Shown: positions 8,371-18,401, counted from the first letter of the stretch. The stretch: 35,118 nt of DNA from a bacterium (GCA_030689665.1 JAUYFS010000007.1:1-35118); one strand, 5' to 3'. Notes: generated by a model not told the origin, from the sequence alone. Numbers and translations: made by a program.

Positions 8371-8922
8371 ATGATAACTAAGAAATTTATTATTGAAGCA
8401 ATTTTTCTCTTTTTACTGGCGCTAGTTGTTGTTTTGCCAATCAGGTTTTTTATCTTTCAACCCTTTTTTGTAAAATATTCTTCAATGGAACCAACCTACC
8501 ACAACGGCGACTATTTGATAGTTGATGAATTAACTTATAAATTCAGAGAACCAAAAAGAGAAGAAGTTGTTGTTTTCCATTATCCGCTTAATCCCAAAGA
8601 ATTGTTTATTAAAAGAATAATCGGGCTTCCCGGAGAAACGCTTTTTGTGAAAGACAACAAAATTTCAATTCGCTATGATTACGAAGACAAAGTTTTGGAA
8701 GAAAAATATCTGACGGAAGGAACGCTTACTCCTGGCAAGATAACAATTACTTTAAAACCTGACGAATATTTTGTTCTTGGAGACAACAGGGAACATTCAT
8801 CTGATTCCAGAATGTGGGGACCGATAAAAACCAACAGCATTATCGGCAGAGTTGTTCTTAGGCCAATTTCTTTGGTTGGACTGCAGAACTTTTTAAAACA
8901 AAGCACTTCTTCAAATAAATGA
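8371..8922 (+). CDS. lepB: Signal peptidase I
   Basis: N-terminal TM, YSSMEPTYHNGDYLIV, FIKRIIGLPGE, VLGDNREHSSDSRMWG; start moved to M20 of the tracked ORF. Confidence 0.93.
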   Translation: MITKKFIIEAIFLFLLALVVVLPIRFFIFQPFFVKYSSMEPTYHNGDYLIVDELTYKFREPKREEVVVFHYPLNPKELFIKRIIGLPGETLFVKDNKISIRYDYEDKVLEEKYLTEGTLTPGKITITLKPDEYFVLGDNREHSSDSRMWGPIKTNSIIGRVVLRPISLVGLQNFLKQSTSSNK

Positions 8923-8926
8923 ATAA

Positions 8927-9046
8927 CCCGCCTTCGCTCCGCCGAAGCTTGCAAGAGCGGAGGCGAGCTTCGCCAGAGCTACGGCGTGACGCAGTCCGTC
9001 CTTGGCTGGACAAAGTAAAATCCTTTGGCGGGGCAAGCCCGCTTTT
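8927..9046. repeat. GC-rich palindromic intergenic island
   Basis: cgccttcgctc(8929-8939)/gagcggaggcg(8955-8965); gcggg(9028-9032)/cccgc(9038-9042) followed by tttt. Confidence 0.6.
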
Positions 9047-9084
9047 GTTCTGAGGACTTCGGCGAGGTAAAACAAATAAAAAAT

Positions 9085-10404
9085 ATGGAAAAAGAAGAGA
9101 AAAAAACTATTCCAATTCAATCATTGGCCGGAATGCACGACATTTTGCCCGAGGACCAATTTTATTACAGGAGATTTGAGAAAATATTTGAAAAATTGTG
9201 CAATTTGTATAATTTTAAAAGAATTGACACGCCAATTTTGGAAAGCGCAGACCTTTTTATCAAAGGCACGGGAGCCGCGACAGACATTGTTCAAAAAGAA
9301 ATGTATTCTTTCAGAACTAAAGGCAATGATTGGGTGGCGCTTAGGCCCGAGGGAACGCCGCCGGTTGTCAGGGCTTATTTAGAGCATGGAATGGTCAGCT
9401 GGCCTCAGCCAATAAAACTTTTTTACTACGGCCCATTTTTTCGCCACGAATCGCCTCAAGCCGGCAGATACAGGGAATTCAGGCAATTTGGAGCAGAGGT
9501 TTTGGGAGAATCCTGCCCGTCAGTTGATTCAGAGGTTATTGCCTTGCTTTTTAATATTATCAACAAATACGGAATTAAAAATTTAATAGTGGAAATTAAT
9601 TCTTTGGGATGCAAAAAATGCAATTCTAAATTTATAACCGCCTTGGTCAAATATTTGAGAAAATTTTCCAACAATCTGTGCCAAAACTGCAAAAGAAGAA
9701 TTATTTCCAATCCTTTTAGGGTCTTAGATTGCAAAGAAACAACTTGCAGGGAAATTATTGAAAACGCTCCGCAAATAATTGATTATCTTTGTCTGGAGTG
9801 CAAGGAACATTTTAAAGAGGTTTTAGAATTTTTGGATATTTTGGAAATTCCTTACACCCTAAATCCATATTTGGTTCGCGGTTTGGATTATTATTCCAAG
9901 ACAGTTTTTGAAATTTTCTCAGTAGATGAAAAAAACAAAGAAGAAAATGACGAAAACGAGCAAAATAAAAAAATAAGCTTGGCTGGCGGAGGAAGATTTG
10001 ATGATTTGATAAGGGTTTACAACAAAAGAAATTTGCCGGCTTGCGGCGGCGGCATCGGAGTGGAGCGGGTGATTGATAAATTGAAAGAAATGGGAATAAA
10101 ACCGGAGGAAGATGAATCTCAGGTTTTCTTGGTTCAAATCGGAGATTCTGCCAAAAAAATAAGCATGAAAATTCTGCAAGATGTGAGAGCGGCAAACATA
10201 AAGATTGAAGCCAGTTTAAATAAAGATAATCTGAGAGAACAACTTGGCAGGGCTGACAAGCTGAAAATTCCAATTGTCCTGATTTTGGGGCAAAAAGAAG
10301 CTGCGGAAGGAAAAATTTTGATTAGGGATATGGCTTCCGAGCAGCAGGATTTGGTCAGAATAAACGATTTGATTCAGGAATTAAAAAAAATTATCAAAAC
10401 CTAA
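9085..10404 (+). CDS. hisS: Histidine--tRNA ligase
   Basis: LAGMHDILPED, LRPEGTPPVVRAYLEHG, FRHESPQAGRYREFRQFGAE, LVRGLDYYSKTVFE; start moved to M21 of the tracked ORF. Confidence 0.96.
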   Translation: MEKEEKKTIPIQSLAGMHDILPEDQFYYRRFEKIFEKLCNLYNFKRIDTPILESADLFIKGTGAATDIVQKEMYSFRTKGNDWVALRPEGTPPVVRAYLEHGMVSWPQPIKLFYYGPFFRHESPQAGRYREFRQFGAEVLGESCPSVDSEVIALLFNIINKYGIKNLIVEINSLGCKKCNSKFITALVKYLRKFSNNLCQNCKRRIISNPFRVLDCKETTCREIIENAPQIIDYLCLECKEHFKEVLEFLDILEIPYTLNPYLVRGLDYYSKTVFEIFSVDEKNKEENDENEQNKKISLAGGGRFDDLIRVYNKRNLPACGGGIGVERVIDKLKEMGIKPEEDESQVFLVQIGDSAKKISMKILQDVRAANIKIEASLNKDNLREQLGRADKLKIPIVLILGQKEAAEGKILIRDMASEQQDLVRINDLIQELKKIIKT

Positions 10405-10405
10405 G

Positions 10406-10738
10406 ATGAAAAATTGCTTATTTTGCAAAATTATAAAAAAAGAAATACCAAGCGAAATCATATATGAAGATGACAAGATAATTTCTTTTAAAGATATACG
10501 GCCAAAAGCCAAAATTCATTTTTTGATAGTTCCCAAAGAACACATTGAATCGGTAAGCGATTTGGAAGAAAAAAACAAAGATTTGGCCGGGGAATTAATT
10601 TTAACAGCCAAAAAAATAGCTGAAAAACACAACTTGACTGGATACAAATTAATCTTTAATGTAGGAAGAAGGGGAGGGCAATTAATTGACCATATTCATT
10701 TGCATCTCGTTTCCAGGGATATAGAAGAATTACCCTAA
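10406..10738 (+). CDS. HIT family protein (histidine triad nucleotide-binding)
   Basis: CLFCKIIKKEIPSEIIYEDD, GGQLIDHIHLHLV (HxHxH). Confidence 0.95.
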   Translation: MKNCLFCKIIKKEIPSEIIYEDDKIISFKDIRPKAKIHFLIVPKEHIESVSDLEEKNKDLAGELILTAKKIAEKHNLTGYKLIFNVGRRGGQLIDHIHLHLVSRDIEELP

Positions 10739-10754
10739 TAATTAATAAAATAAA

Positions 10755-10982
10755 ATGCCATTAACAGTAAGAAGAAAAGCCAAAGAATCTGTCCAGAGCC
10801 TGATTTTTCAATTTACCAAGGCGATTAGAGACAGCGGAATTTTATTTGGAATAAGGAAAAAAATGTTTAGGCACAGGCCGCTGAATAAAAGGGCAAGAAA
10901 AGAGAAAGCCCTGAGGAGTTTGGAGTTGAAGAAACAGCACGAAAGAGAAGAAAAACTGGGTTTGTCGGTAAAAAAATTTTAA
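10755..10982 (+). CDS. rpsU: Ribosomal protein bS21-like
   Basis: Small basic protein; SVQSLIFQFTKAIRDSGILFGIRKKMFRHRPLNKRARKEKA matches the S21 pattern. Confidence 0.7.
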   Translation: MPLTVRRKAKESVQSLIFQFTKAIRDSGILFGIRKKMFRHRPLNKRARKEKALRSLELKKQHEREEKLGLSVKKF

Positions 10983-10991
10983 TATTTTTTT

Positions 10992-11480
10992 ATGCCTTTT
11001 TTTGACCAAATAAAAGAAGATTTAAATAAGGCGTTAAAAGGAAAAGATGCTTTAGCCCAAAGCGTTTTAAGGTTGTTGATAGCGGAAATTCAAAATAAGC
11101 GAAAAGAAAAAAGATATAAGGTTTTTAAAGAAGGAATGGATGAAAAAGAACTGGAAGAAAAAACCAAATTGGATGAAGAAGAAATTGGGACAATTATTTT
11201 TCAAGAGGCAAAAAAAAGAAAAGATTCAATAAGGGAATTTGAAAAGGGGCGCAGGGACGATTTGGTTCAAAAAGAAAAAGCGGAACTTTCATTTTTAGAA
11301 AATTATTTGCCGAAACAACTGACTGAGGACGAAATAAAAAAACAAGTTCAGGAATTTATAAAAGAAACCGGCGAGAAAGATTTTGGAAAAGTAATGTCTG
11401 CTTTGATGCTTAAAAATAAAGGACGCGTTGACGGAGCTTTGCTTAGCCAAGTTGTGCGTTCCGAGTTGTCGGGAAATTGA
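10992..11480 (+). CDS. yqeY: GatB/YqeY domain-containing protein
   Basis: DLNKALKGKDALAQSVLRLLIAEIQNKRKEKR, FLENYLPKQLTEDEIKK, FGKVMSALM. Confidence 0.9.
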   Translation: MPFFDQIKEDLNKALKGKDALAQSVLRLLIAEIQNKRKEKRYKVFKEGMDEKELEEKTKLDEEEIGTIIFQEAKKRKDSIREFEKGRRDDLVQKEKAELSFLENYLPKQLTEDEIKKQVQEFIKETGEKDFGKVMSALMLKNKGRVDGALLSQVVRSELSGN

Positions 11481-11489
11481 TTTTAGAAT

Positions 11490-11933
11490 ATGGCTGATTT
11501 TTTAAATTTGGCAAAGATTAAGATTAAAAAAAATCTTTTTGAAAAAATAATAAAATTGGTTTTGGGAGCGGAGAAAAAGCAAGGACAAATTTCAGTTGTT
11601 TTGGTTGATTCGCAAGAAATCAAAAAAATAAACAAAAAATATCGCGGCAAAAACGAAATTACAGATGTGATTTCTTTTTCCAATAAAGACGTAAAAAACA
11701 AGTTTTTTTTGCCGGAAAAAGAAAAGGAATTGGGAGAAATATTTTTATGCCCCAAAGAGTTGAAAAAAATTGCGAGAGAAGCGGGAACAGATTTTAATTC
11801 GGAGTTAATAAAAAGTTTTATCCACGGAATTCTCCATTTATTGGGCTATGGCCATAAAAACAAAAAAGAATCGCTGAAAATGGAGAGAAAAGAGAAAAAA
11901 TATTTTCAAACTCTAACAGATAAAAGAAATTAA
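11490..11933 (+). CDS. ybeY: rRNA maturation RNase YbeY
   Basis: ITDVISF, LGEIFLC, metal-binding motif HGILHLLGYGH. Confidence 0.92.
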   Translation: MADFLNLAKIKIKKNLFEKIIKLVLGAEKKQGQISVVLVDSQEIKKINKKYRGKNEITDVISFSNKDVKNKFFLPEKEKELGEIFLCPKELKKIAREAGTDFNSELIKSFIHGILHLLGYGHKNKKESLKMERKEKKYFQTLTDKRN

Positions 11934-11943
11934 TTTTTATAAA

Positions 11944-13152
11944 ATGAGCCACAATGAAATTACCACAGGATTGGATATAGGCACAGATTCCATTAAACTC
12001 TTGGGCGTTGTGAGAAGAAAAGATTCTGATTTATTGGAAGTCGTTGCCAAAGGAATGATTAAGTCGGACGGGATAAGAAAAGGCATTGTGGTGGAGCCGG
12101 AAAAGGTTACAAAAAAAATTCAGCAGCTTCTCAGCCAAATAAAAGAGGTAAATACTGAAGAAATTCAGGATGTTGCCATTAACATAAACGGCAAACACTT
12201 GTACACGGTTTTAAGCAAGGGCTTGGTTTCTGTCTCAAGGGCTGACCAAACTATTTCCCAAGATGATGTTGAAAGAGTGATACTAGCGGCTCAAACAGTG
12301 AGTTTGCCCAACAATTACGAGCTAATTGATTCCTCGGTAAAGGATTTTATCGTTGACGGTCAAAACGGAATAAAACAGCCAACTGGAATGCATGGAGTAA
12401 GATTAGAAGCAGAAGTTTTGAATTTTTGCGCTTTTTCCCCGTATGTAAGGAATCTAAAAGATTGTGTCGTGGAAGCAGGTTTGGGAATAAGCGATTTAGT
12501 TCCTTCGGCCATAGCGGCAAGCATAGCTGTTTTAACGCCCCAACAAAAAGAACTTGGGGTTTTATTAATTGATATTGGCGCCGCCACGACATCAATGGCG
12601 GTTTTTGAAGAAGGTTGTATTTTGCACTCGGCTGTTTTTCCGATTGGCTCCTCGCATATTACCAATGATATCGCCATCGGATTAAAAATTGACGTTGAGA
12701 TAGCGGAAAGAATAAAAAAAGAATTTGGAACTTGCTTTAAGAGAAAGGGGTATTCAGGAAATAAAAAAATAAAAATAATCAAAGACAAAGAAATAGTTTT
12801 TTTGCAAAAATCATTATTTGAAATAATTGAAGCAAGGGTTCTGGAAATTTTTGACATTGTCAATCAAGAGCTGAAAAAAATAGAAAGGCAGGGAAAATTG
12901 CCGGCAGGAGTTGTTTTAACCGGCGGCGGAACAAAAATCAAAGGCATAGACGACCTGGCAAGAAAAGAATTAAAATTGCCGGCGAAAATCGGGATTCCCA
13001 AAGGAATTTTGGGCTTAGAAGAAGATCCAACGATAGCAAGTTTAGCCGGTTTGGTTCTTTTGGGAATTGAGGCAAAGGACGAAGAAGGCGGCGATTCGGG
13101 AATAAATATCGTCAGCGGTTTGTCAAAAATATTCAAAATTTTCAATCCTTAA
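11944..13152 (+). CDS. ftsA: Cell division protein FtsA
   Basis: TTGLDIGTDSIKLLGVV, LLIDIGAATTSMAVFEEG, GVVLTGGGTKIKGI; directly upstream of ftsZ. Confidence 0.95.
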   Translation: MSHNEITTGLDIGTDSIKLLGVVRRKDSDLLEVVAKGMIKSDGIRKGIVVEPEKVTKKIQQLLSQIKEVNTEEIQDVAININGKHLYTVLSKGLVSVSRADQTISQDDVERVILAAQTVSLPNNYELIDSSVKDFIVDGQNGIKQPTGMHGVRLEAEVLNFCAFSPYVRNLKDCVVEAGLGISDLVPSAIAASIAVLTPQQKELGVLLIDIGAATTSMAVFEEGCILHSAVFPIGSSHITNDIAIGLKIDVEIAERIKKEFGTCFKRKGYSGNKKIKIIKDKEIVFLQKSLFEIIEARVLEIFDIVNQELKKIERQGKLPAGVVLTGGGTKIKGIDDLARKELKLPAKIGIPKGILGLEEDPTIASLAGLVLLGIEAKDEEGGDSGINIVSGLSKIFKIFNP

Positions 13153-13163
13153 TAAAACTTAAA

Positions 13164-14096
13164 ATGATTCGCAAAACAAAAATCAAAGTCATTGGCGTTG
13201 GGGGGTCGGGGGGCAATGCTTTAAATCGCATGAATAAAGCCAAAATAGGCAACATTGAACTGGTTGCTTTGAATACTGATTTTCAGGACTTAAAAAAAAT
13301 AAAAGCAGATTTTAAAATTCAAATCGGAGAAAAAACGACCCGCGGTTTGGGAACAGGAATGGATTCTTCGCTTGGCAGAAAAGCGGCTTTGGAATCAAAA
13401 GAAAAAATTGAAAAAGTTTTAGCCGGCAGCGATATGGTTTTTATAACTTGCGGAATGGGAGGAGGAACCGGTACCGGAGCTTCTCCAATAGTGGCGGAAT
13501 TAGCGAAAAAAGCCGGAATTTTAACCATTGGGATTGTGACAACCCCGTTTTCTTTTGAAGGAATACAAAGAGAAAGAAATGCCCAGCAGGGCATTTCCGA
13601 ACTAAAAAACAAGGTTGATAGTTTAGTTGTTATAAATAATGATAATTTATTGGCAATGATAGACAAACAAACATCTCTTTTGGAAGCTTTTTGGATTTGC
13701 GACGATGTTTTAAGGCAAGCGGTAAAAGGAATTTCCGAGCTCATCTCACAGAGGGGAATGGTTAATGTTGATTTTGCCGATGTAAAAACAATTTTGAAAA
13801 ATTCCGGCTGCGCTTTATTTGGCATTGGCAAGGCAAGGGGCGAAAACAGAGTGGCAGAGGCAGTGGCTAGGGCGATTTCTTCGCCGCTTACAGAAACAAG
13901 AATAGAAAAAGCAAGCGGGGTTTTATTTAATGTGGCAGGAAAAAATTTATCTTTGTTTGAAATCAAAGACATAGCCAATTTGATAAAGTCCAAAATTGAC
14001 AGCAGGGCAAAAATTATTTTTGGAGCAAAAGAAGACGGCAAAATCGTTGATGATTCCATTGAACTGACTCTTTTGGTTACTGGTTTTAACAATTAG
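13164..14096 (+). CDS. ftsZ: Cell division protein FtsZ, core GTPase only
   Basis: VIGVGGSGGNALNRM, ALNTDFQDL, tubulin signature GGGTGTGASP; ends at the core domain. Confidence 0.97.
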   Translation: MIRKTKIKVIGVGGSGGNALNRMNKAKIGNIELVALNTDFQDLKKIKADFKIQIGEKTTRGLGTGMDSSLGRKAALESKEKIEKVLAGSDMVFITCGMGGGTGTGASPIVAELAKKAGILTIGIVTTPFSFEGIQRERNAQQGISELKNKVDSLVVINNDNLLAMIDKQTSLLEAFWICDDVLRQAVKGISELISQRGMVNVDFADVKTILKNSGCALFGIGKARGENRVAEAVARAISSPLTETRIEKASGVLFNVAGKNLSLFEIKDIANLIKSKIDSRAKIIFGAKEDGKIVDDSIELTLLVTGFNN

Positions 14097-14107
14097 TTTT
14101 ATTTTTT

Positions 14108-16228
14108 ATGGTTCCGCAAACAAGAAAAACATTTCATTTTGACAAAATGCAAAAAAGAGACGGCCAGATCGTTGATTTTTCATTGGAAAAAATTGAAGCA
14201 GCTATTTTTAAGGCGGTTACCGCGGTAAATCAGGGCGATGGAAAAATCGCCAAAAAGCTTACCCAAAAAGTTTTGGGCATTTTAAGCAGGAGGTTCAAAC
14301 CAGGAGAAATTCCGACCGTTGAACAAATTCAGGATATTATTGAAGAGGTTTTGATCTTAGAAGGACTGGTTGATACAGCCAAAGCGTTTATTCTTTATAG
14401 AGAGCAAAGAAGAAGATTAAGAGAAACCGCCACTGCCGTTGATGAGGCGGTTGCTTTGGTGGAGCAATATATCGGAGAAACCGATTGGGAGGTTAAGGAA
14501 AACGCAAATATGACTTATTCGGTGCAGGGATTAAACCATTACGTTACAGCTGCTGTTACAAAAAAATACTGGCTTAATAAAATTTATCCCCAAGAAATCA
14601 GAGAAGCTGCTTCTTCCGGTGATTTGCATATTCATAATTTAGACGCGCTTGCAACTTATTGTTGCGGTTGGGATTTGCAAGACATTTTAATGCGTGGCTA
14701 TGGAGGGGTTCCTGGAAAGGTAGAATCCAAACCAGCAAAGCATTTTAGAGCTGCTTTGGGGCAAATAGTTAATTTTTTCTATACTCTTCAAGGAGAAAGC
14801 GCTGGCGCCCAAGCGCTCTCAAATTTTGACACTCTTTTAGCGCCCTTCATTAGGTATGATAATTTGAATTATATCCAAGTAAAACAAGGAATTGAAGAAT
14901 TTTTATACAATTGTTCAATTCCAACAAGAGTCGGTTTTCAAACTCCTTTTACAAACATCACTTTGGATTTAAAGCCAACAGGCGATTTAAAAAATCAGCC
15001 GGTAATAATCGGCGGCAAACAACAAAAAGAAACCTATGGAGAATTTCAGGAAGAAATGAATGTTTTTAATAAAGCTCTTTTTGAAGGATTTATGGAAGGC
15101 GATGCCAAGGGCAGGGTTTTTACCTTTCCGATACCAACGATAAATATTACCAGCGATTTTGACTGGGATAATCCGGTTTATGATTCGCTTTGGGAATCAA
15201 CCGCAAAATACGGCATTAATTATTTTGCCAATTTTATTAATTCTGATATGAAGCCGGAAAACGCTAGGAGTATGTGTTGTCGATTACGTTTGGACAATAG
15301 GGAATTGTATAAAAGAGGCGGCGGGCTTTTTGGTTCCAACCCCAAAACAGGTTCCATTGGAGTGGTGACAATCAATCTTCCGAGAATAGGATATTTGTCA
15401 AAAACTAAAAAAGAGTTTTTTGACAGATTAAAAAAGATGATGGATATGTCAAAAGAATCGTTGGATATAAAAAGAAAGGTTTTGGAAGGTTTTATAAAAA
15501 AAGGACTTTATCCTTATTCTAAATTTTATCTCGCTGATGTGGAAAAAATGAGAGGGGAATATTTTTCCAACCATTTTTCAACCATTGGTTTAGTTGGAAT
15601 GAATGAAATGCTTTTGAATTTTTTGGGAGAAGACATTGGAACTAAAAGAGGAAGAAAATTTGCCGAAGAAGTTCTGAATTTTATGAGAGATATTTTAGTG
15701 GGATACCAAGAAGCAACAGGAAGCATGTATAATTTGGAAGCAACTCCGGCAGAGGGCACGTCTTATCGTTTGGCGCTAAAGGACAAGGAAAGGTATCCGG
15801 ACATAATTACTGCAGGAACAAAATCGCCCTATTATACCAATTCAAGCCAATTGCCGGTTAATTATACAGATGATTTATCGTTAGCCCTGAAATTGCAGGA
15901 TAATCTCCAGTCAAAATACACGGGCGGAACAGTGTTCCACATATTTTTAGGCGAAAGAGTTTCTGATACTGCAGTTGTCAAAAGTTTAATAAAAAAGATT
16001 TTTGAAAATTTCAAACTTCCTTACATTACTTTTAGCCCGACATTTTCAATTTGCCCGATTCATGGATATATTTCCGGAGAATACCATATTTGTCCCAAAT
16101 GCGTTGTCAATCAGCCCTGTGAGGTTTATTCGCGTATTGTGGGCTATTTAAGGCCTATTCAGCAATGGAATTTGGGCAAGCAGGAAGAATTCAAAGAGAG
16201 AAAAGAATTCTCTTTGAAAAAAATATGA
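14108..16228 (+). CDS. nrdD: Anaerobic ribonucleoside-triphosphate reductase
   Basis: N-terminal ATP-cone, C-terminal CPIHGYISGEYHICPKC and glycyl-radical segment SRIVGYLRPIQQWNLGKQEEF. Confidence 0.96.
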   Translation: MVPQTRKTFHFDKMQKRDGQIVDFSLEKIEAAIFKAVTAVNQGDGKIAKKLTQKVLGILSRRFKPGEIPTVEQIQDIIEEVLILEGLVDTAKAFILYREQRRRLRETATAVDEAVALVEQYIGETDWEVKENANMTYSVQGLNHYVTAAVTKKYWLNKIYPQEIREAASSGDLHIHNLDALATYCCGWDLQDILMRGYGGVPGKVESKPAKHFRAALGQIVNFFYTLQGESAGAQALSNFDTLLAPFIRYDNLNYIQVKQGIEEFLYNCSIPTRVGFQTPFTNITLDLKPTGDLKNQPVIIGGKQQKETYGEFQEEMNVFNKALFEGFMEGDAKGRVFTFPIPTINITSDFDWDNPVYDSLWESTAKYGINYFANFINSDMKPENARSMCCRLRLDNRELYKRGGGLFGSNPKTGSIGVVTINLPRIGYLSKTKKEFFDRLKKMMDMSKESLDIKRKVLEGFIKKGLYPYSKFYLADVEKMRGEYFSNHFSTIGLVGMNEMLLNFLGEDIGTKRGRKFAEEVLNFMRDILVGYQEATGSMYNLEATPAEGTSYRLALKDKERYPDIITAGTKSPYYTNSSQLPVNYTDDLSLALKLQDNLQSKYTGGTVFHIFLGERVSDTAVVKSLIKKIFENFKLPYITFSPTFSICPIHGYISGEYHICPKCVVNQPCEVYSRIVGYLRPIQQWNLGKQEEFKERKEFSLKKI

Positions 16229-16935
16229 AAATAAAAGGACTGCAAAAATTTACCCTGATTGATTACCCTCAAAAATTGGCCTGCACTATTTTTATCGCGG
16301 GCTGTAATTTTTTTTGTCCTTTTTGCCACAATTCAGAATTGGTTTGTCCGGAAAAAATTGAACAAATCAGAGAAATTCCGGAACAAGAAATTTTTGATTT
16401 TCTCAAACAAAGAAAAAAATTTTTGGAAGGAGTTTGCATTACTGGCGGAGAACCAACCCTAAACAAAGAAATTATTGATTTTGTCCAAAAAATAAAAAAA
16501 CTTGGGTATTCGGTTAAAATTGACACTAATGGAAGCAACCCAACGGTTATTGAGTCGCTTTTAAAAAGGGGACTGATTGACTATGTTGCCATGGATATAA
16601 AAGCTCCGAAAAATCGTTATCTTGAAATAACGCGTTCAGGCATAGGAGAAAATGTTGGCGATTTAATAGAACAATCAATCGCTCTTTTAAGAAATTCAAA
16701 CATTGATTTTGAGTTTAGAACAACCGTTGTCCCGGAGTTGTTAAACAAAGAAGACATTTTAGAAATAGCAAAATGGATAAAAGGTTCCAGAAGATATTAT
16801 CTTCAGAATTTTATCGGCGCAAAAACAGTTGACCCCTATTTTGAGAGCGTCAAGCCCTATCCGGACGATTATTTGGTGGAAATCAGGAACTCAATTGCGC
16901 CGTTTTTTGAAGTTTGCGAAATAAGAAACATCTAA
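16225..16935 (+). CDS. nrdG: Anaerobic RNR activating protein (radical SAM)
   Basis: CNFFCPFCHN (CxxxCxxC-type), CITGGEPTL; ATG overlaps the nrdD stop (ATGA). Confidence 0.93.
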   Translation: MKIKGLQKFTLIDYPQKLACTIFIAGCNFFCPFCHNSELVCPEKIEQIREIPEQEIFDFLKQRKKFLEGVCITGGEPTLNKEIIDFVQKIKKLGYSVKIDTNGSNPTVIESLLKRGLIDYVAMDIKAPKNRYLEITRSGIGENVGDLIEQSIALLRNSNIDFEFRTTVVPELLNKEDILEIAKWIKGSRRYYLQNFIGAKTVDPYFESVKPYPDDYLVEIRNSIAPFFEVCEIRNI

Positions 16936-16937
16936 AA

Positions 16938-18401
16938 ATGGACGAGGAAAATTTTGATTGGAGTTTATTGGTCGCTCTTTTTTTCATTAGTGGCGTGATT
17001 TTCGCCTCTTTTTTTGAATTGGAAAAATGGGAATTGTTTTTGATTGCTTTCTTGGTTCCTTTTTTTGTTTTTTTTATTGTTGAAAAAATTATTTTCAAAA
17101 AAATTTTAATTTCTTTCTTTTTTTTGTTTGGTTTGTGTTTTTTTATCGGAGCCGGATTTTTTTATTTTAATTTGGAGAAAATTAAAAACCTTGATGTTTT
17201 TGCCGAAGAAAAATTGGCGGTTTTTGTAATCAGCGAGCCCTCGCCAAAAGAAAGATTTCAAAGTTTTTTGGCTAAATCTCTGAAAAACGGAAATAAATTT
17301 TCCGTGAATGTATCCAATAGTTTTTATATTCAAGAGTACGATTGTTTGGAAATCAAAGGAAAAATAAAAAACATTGATTCAATTGACGATGACGGCTACA
17401 GGCATTATTTGCTTTCCAGGGAAGTAAAGGGAACAATTTATCTTCCTGAGACCAAAAAAATAAATTGCCCTCAAAACTTGGAAATGTCTTTTTATAAAAA
17501 AATTATCGGTTTTAAGAACAAAACCAAGGAAATTATAAATTTCAGCTTGCCCAAAATCAAAGCTGACTTTTTGTCAGCTTTGATTTTGGGCGGAAGAAAC
17601 ACCATTCCCAAAGAATGGAATGACAGATTAAACCGCACCGGAGTGAGCCATATTTTGGCGATTTCAGGAATGCACATTACGATTTGGGCTTTTTTGATTG
17701 TTGAAATTTTAATCCTTTTGGGATTTTGGAGAGGACAGGCGTTTTATATCGTTATTTTGTTTCTGGCGATTTATTTGATTTTAATCGGTTTTCCGGCCTC
17801 TGCCGTAAGAGCCGCTATTATGGCTGTAATTTTTTTAACAGTCCAAAAAATCGGCTACGCGACCCAGTCGGACAGATTGGTGATTATGGCGGCTTTTTTT
17901 ATGATTTTATTCAACCCTTTTGTCATTTATGACATTGGTTTTCAGCTTTCAGCGATGGCTATTCTGGGGATTATTTATTTGTCGCAGTTTTTTAACGATT
18001 TGCTTGAAAAAATAAAAATGCCGAGAATAATCAGCGAGGTTTTAGCAATGACTTTTGCGGCTCAAATTTTCGTGGTTCCGATACTGGCTTATAATTTTGG
18101 ACAAATTTCAGTTATCAGCCCGATTACAAACATTTTAATCGCGCCGCTTTTTCCTTTTATTTTGATAACAGGTTCAGCTTTGATAATTCTGGGTTTTTTC
18201 CATTTGGAACTTACTTTTTTCGTAAATTGGTTTTTAATTTTGGTTTTTGGATATTTTTTGGAAGTTGTCAGGTATTTTGACAAAGTCCCTTTCGCAATCG
18301 CTGAAATTAAAAACCTTTCATTTGTCGTTTTTGTGATTTACTACCTCTTTTTATCTTTAATCACTTGGTTTATAATTAAAAAAAGAAAATTCCAAATATG
18401 A
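16938..18401 (+). CDS. comEC: ComEC/Rec2-family competence membrane protein, no C-terminal metallo-beta-lactamase domain
   Basis: Multiple TMs; GRNTIPKEWNDRLNRTGVSHILAISGMHITI; PASAVRAAIMAVIF. Confidence 0.9.
   Translation: MDEENFDWSLLVALFFISGVIFASFFELEKWELFLIAFLVPFFVFFIVEKIIFKKILISFFFLFGLCFFIGAGFFYFNLEKIKNLDVFAEEKLAVFVISEPSPKERFQSFLAKSLKNGNKFSVNVSNSFYIQEYDCLEIKGKIKNIDSIDDDGYRHYLLSREVKGTIYLPETKKINCPQNLEMSFYKKIIGFKNKTKEIINFSLPKIKADFLSALILGGRNTIPKEWNDRLNRTGVSHILAISGMHITIWAFLIVEILILLGFWRGQAFYIVILFLAIYLILIGFPASAVRAAIMAVIFLTVQKIGYATQSDRLVIMAAFFMILFNPFVIYDIGFQLSAMAILGIIYLSQFFNDLLEKIKMPRIISEVLAMTFAAQIFVVPILAYNFGQISVISPITNILIAPLFPFILITGSALIILGFFHLELTFFVNWFLILVFGYFLEVVRYFDKVPFAIAEIKNLSFVVFVIYYLFLSLITWFIIKKRKFQI

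Noticed and set aside
9812-10273. 153-aa minus-strand ORF
   Set aside because: Antisense to hisS, implausible composition.
12360-12863. 167-aa minus-strand ORF
   Set aside because: Antisense to ftsA, no recognisable motifs.
13319-14092. 257-aa minus-strand ORF
   Set aside because: Fully antisense to ftsZ; low-complexity Ser/Pro-rich shadow translation.
16021-16120. CPIHG...CPKC in NrdD as an aberrant zinc site
   Set aside because: His in place of one Cys is plausible within NrdD diversity; not strong enough to call unusual without alignment.
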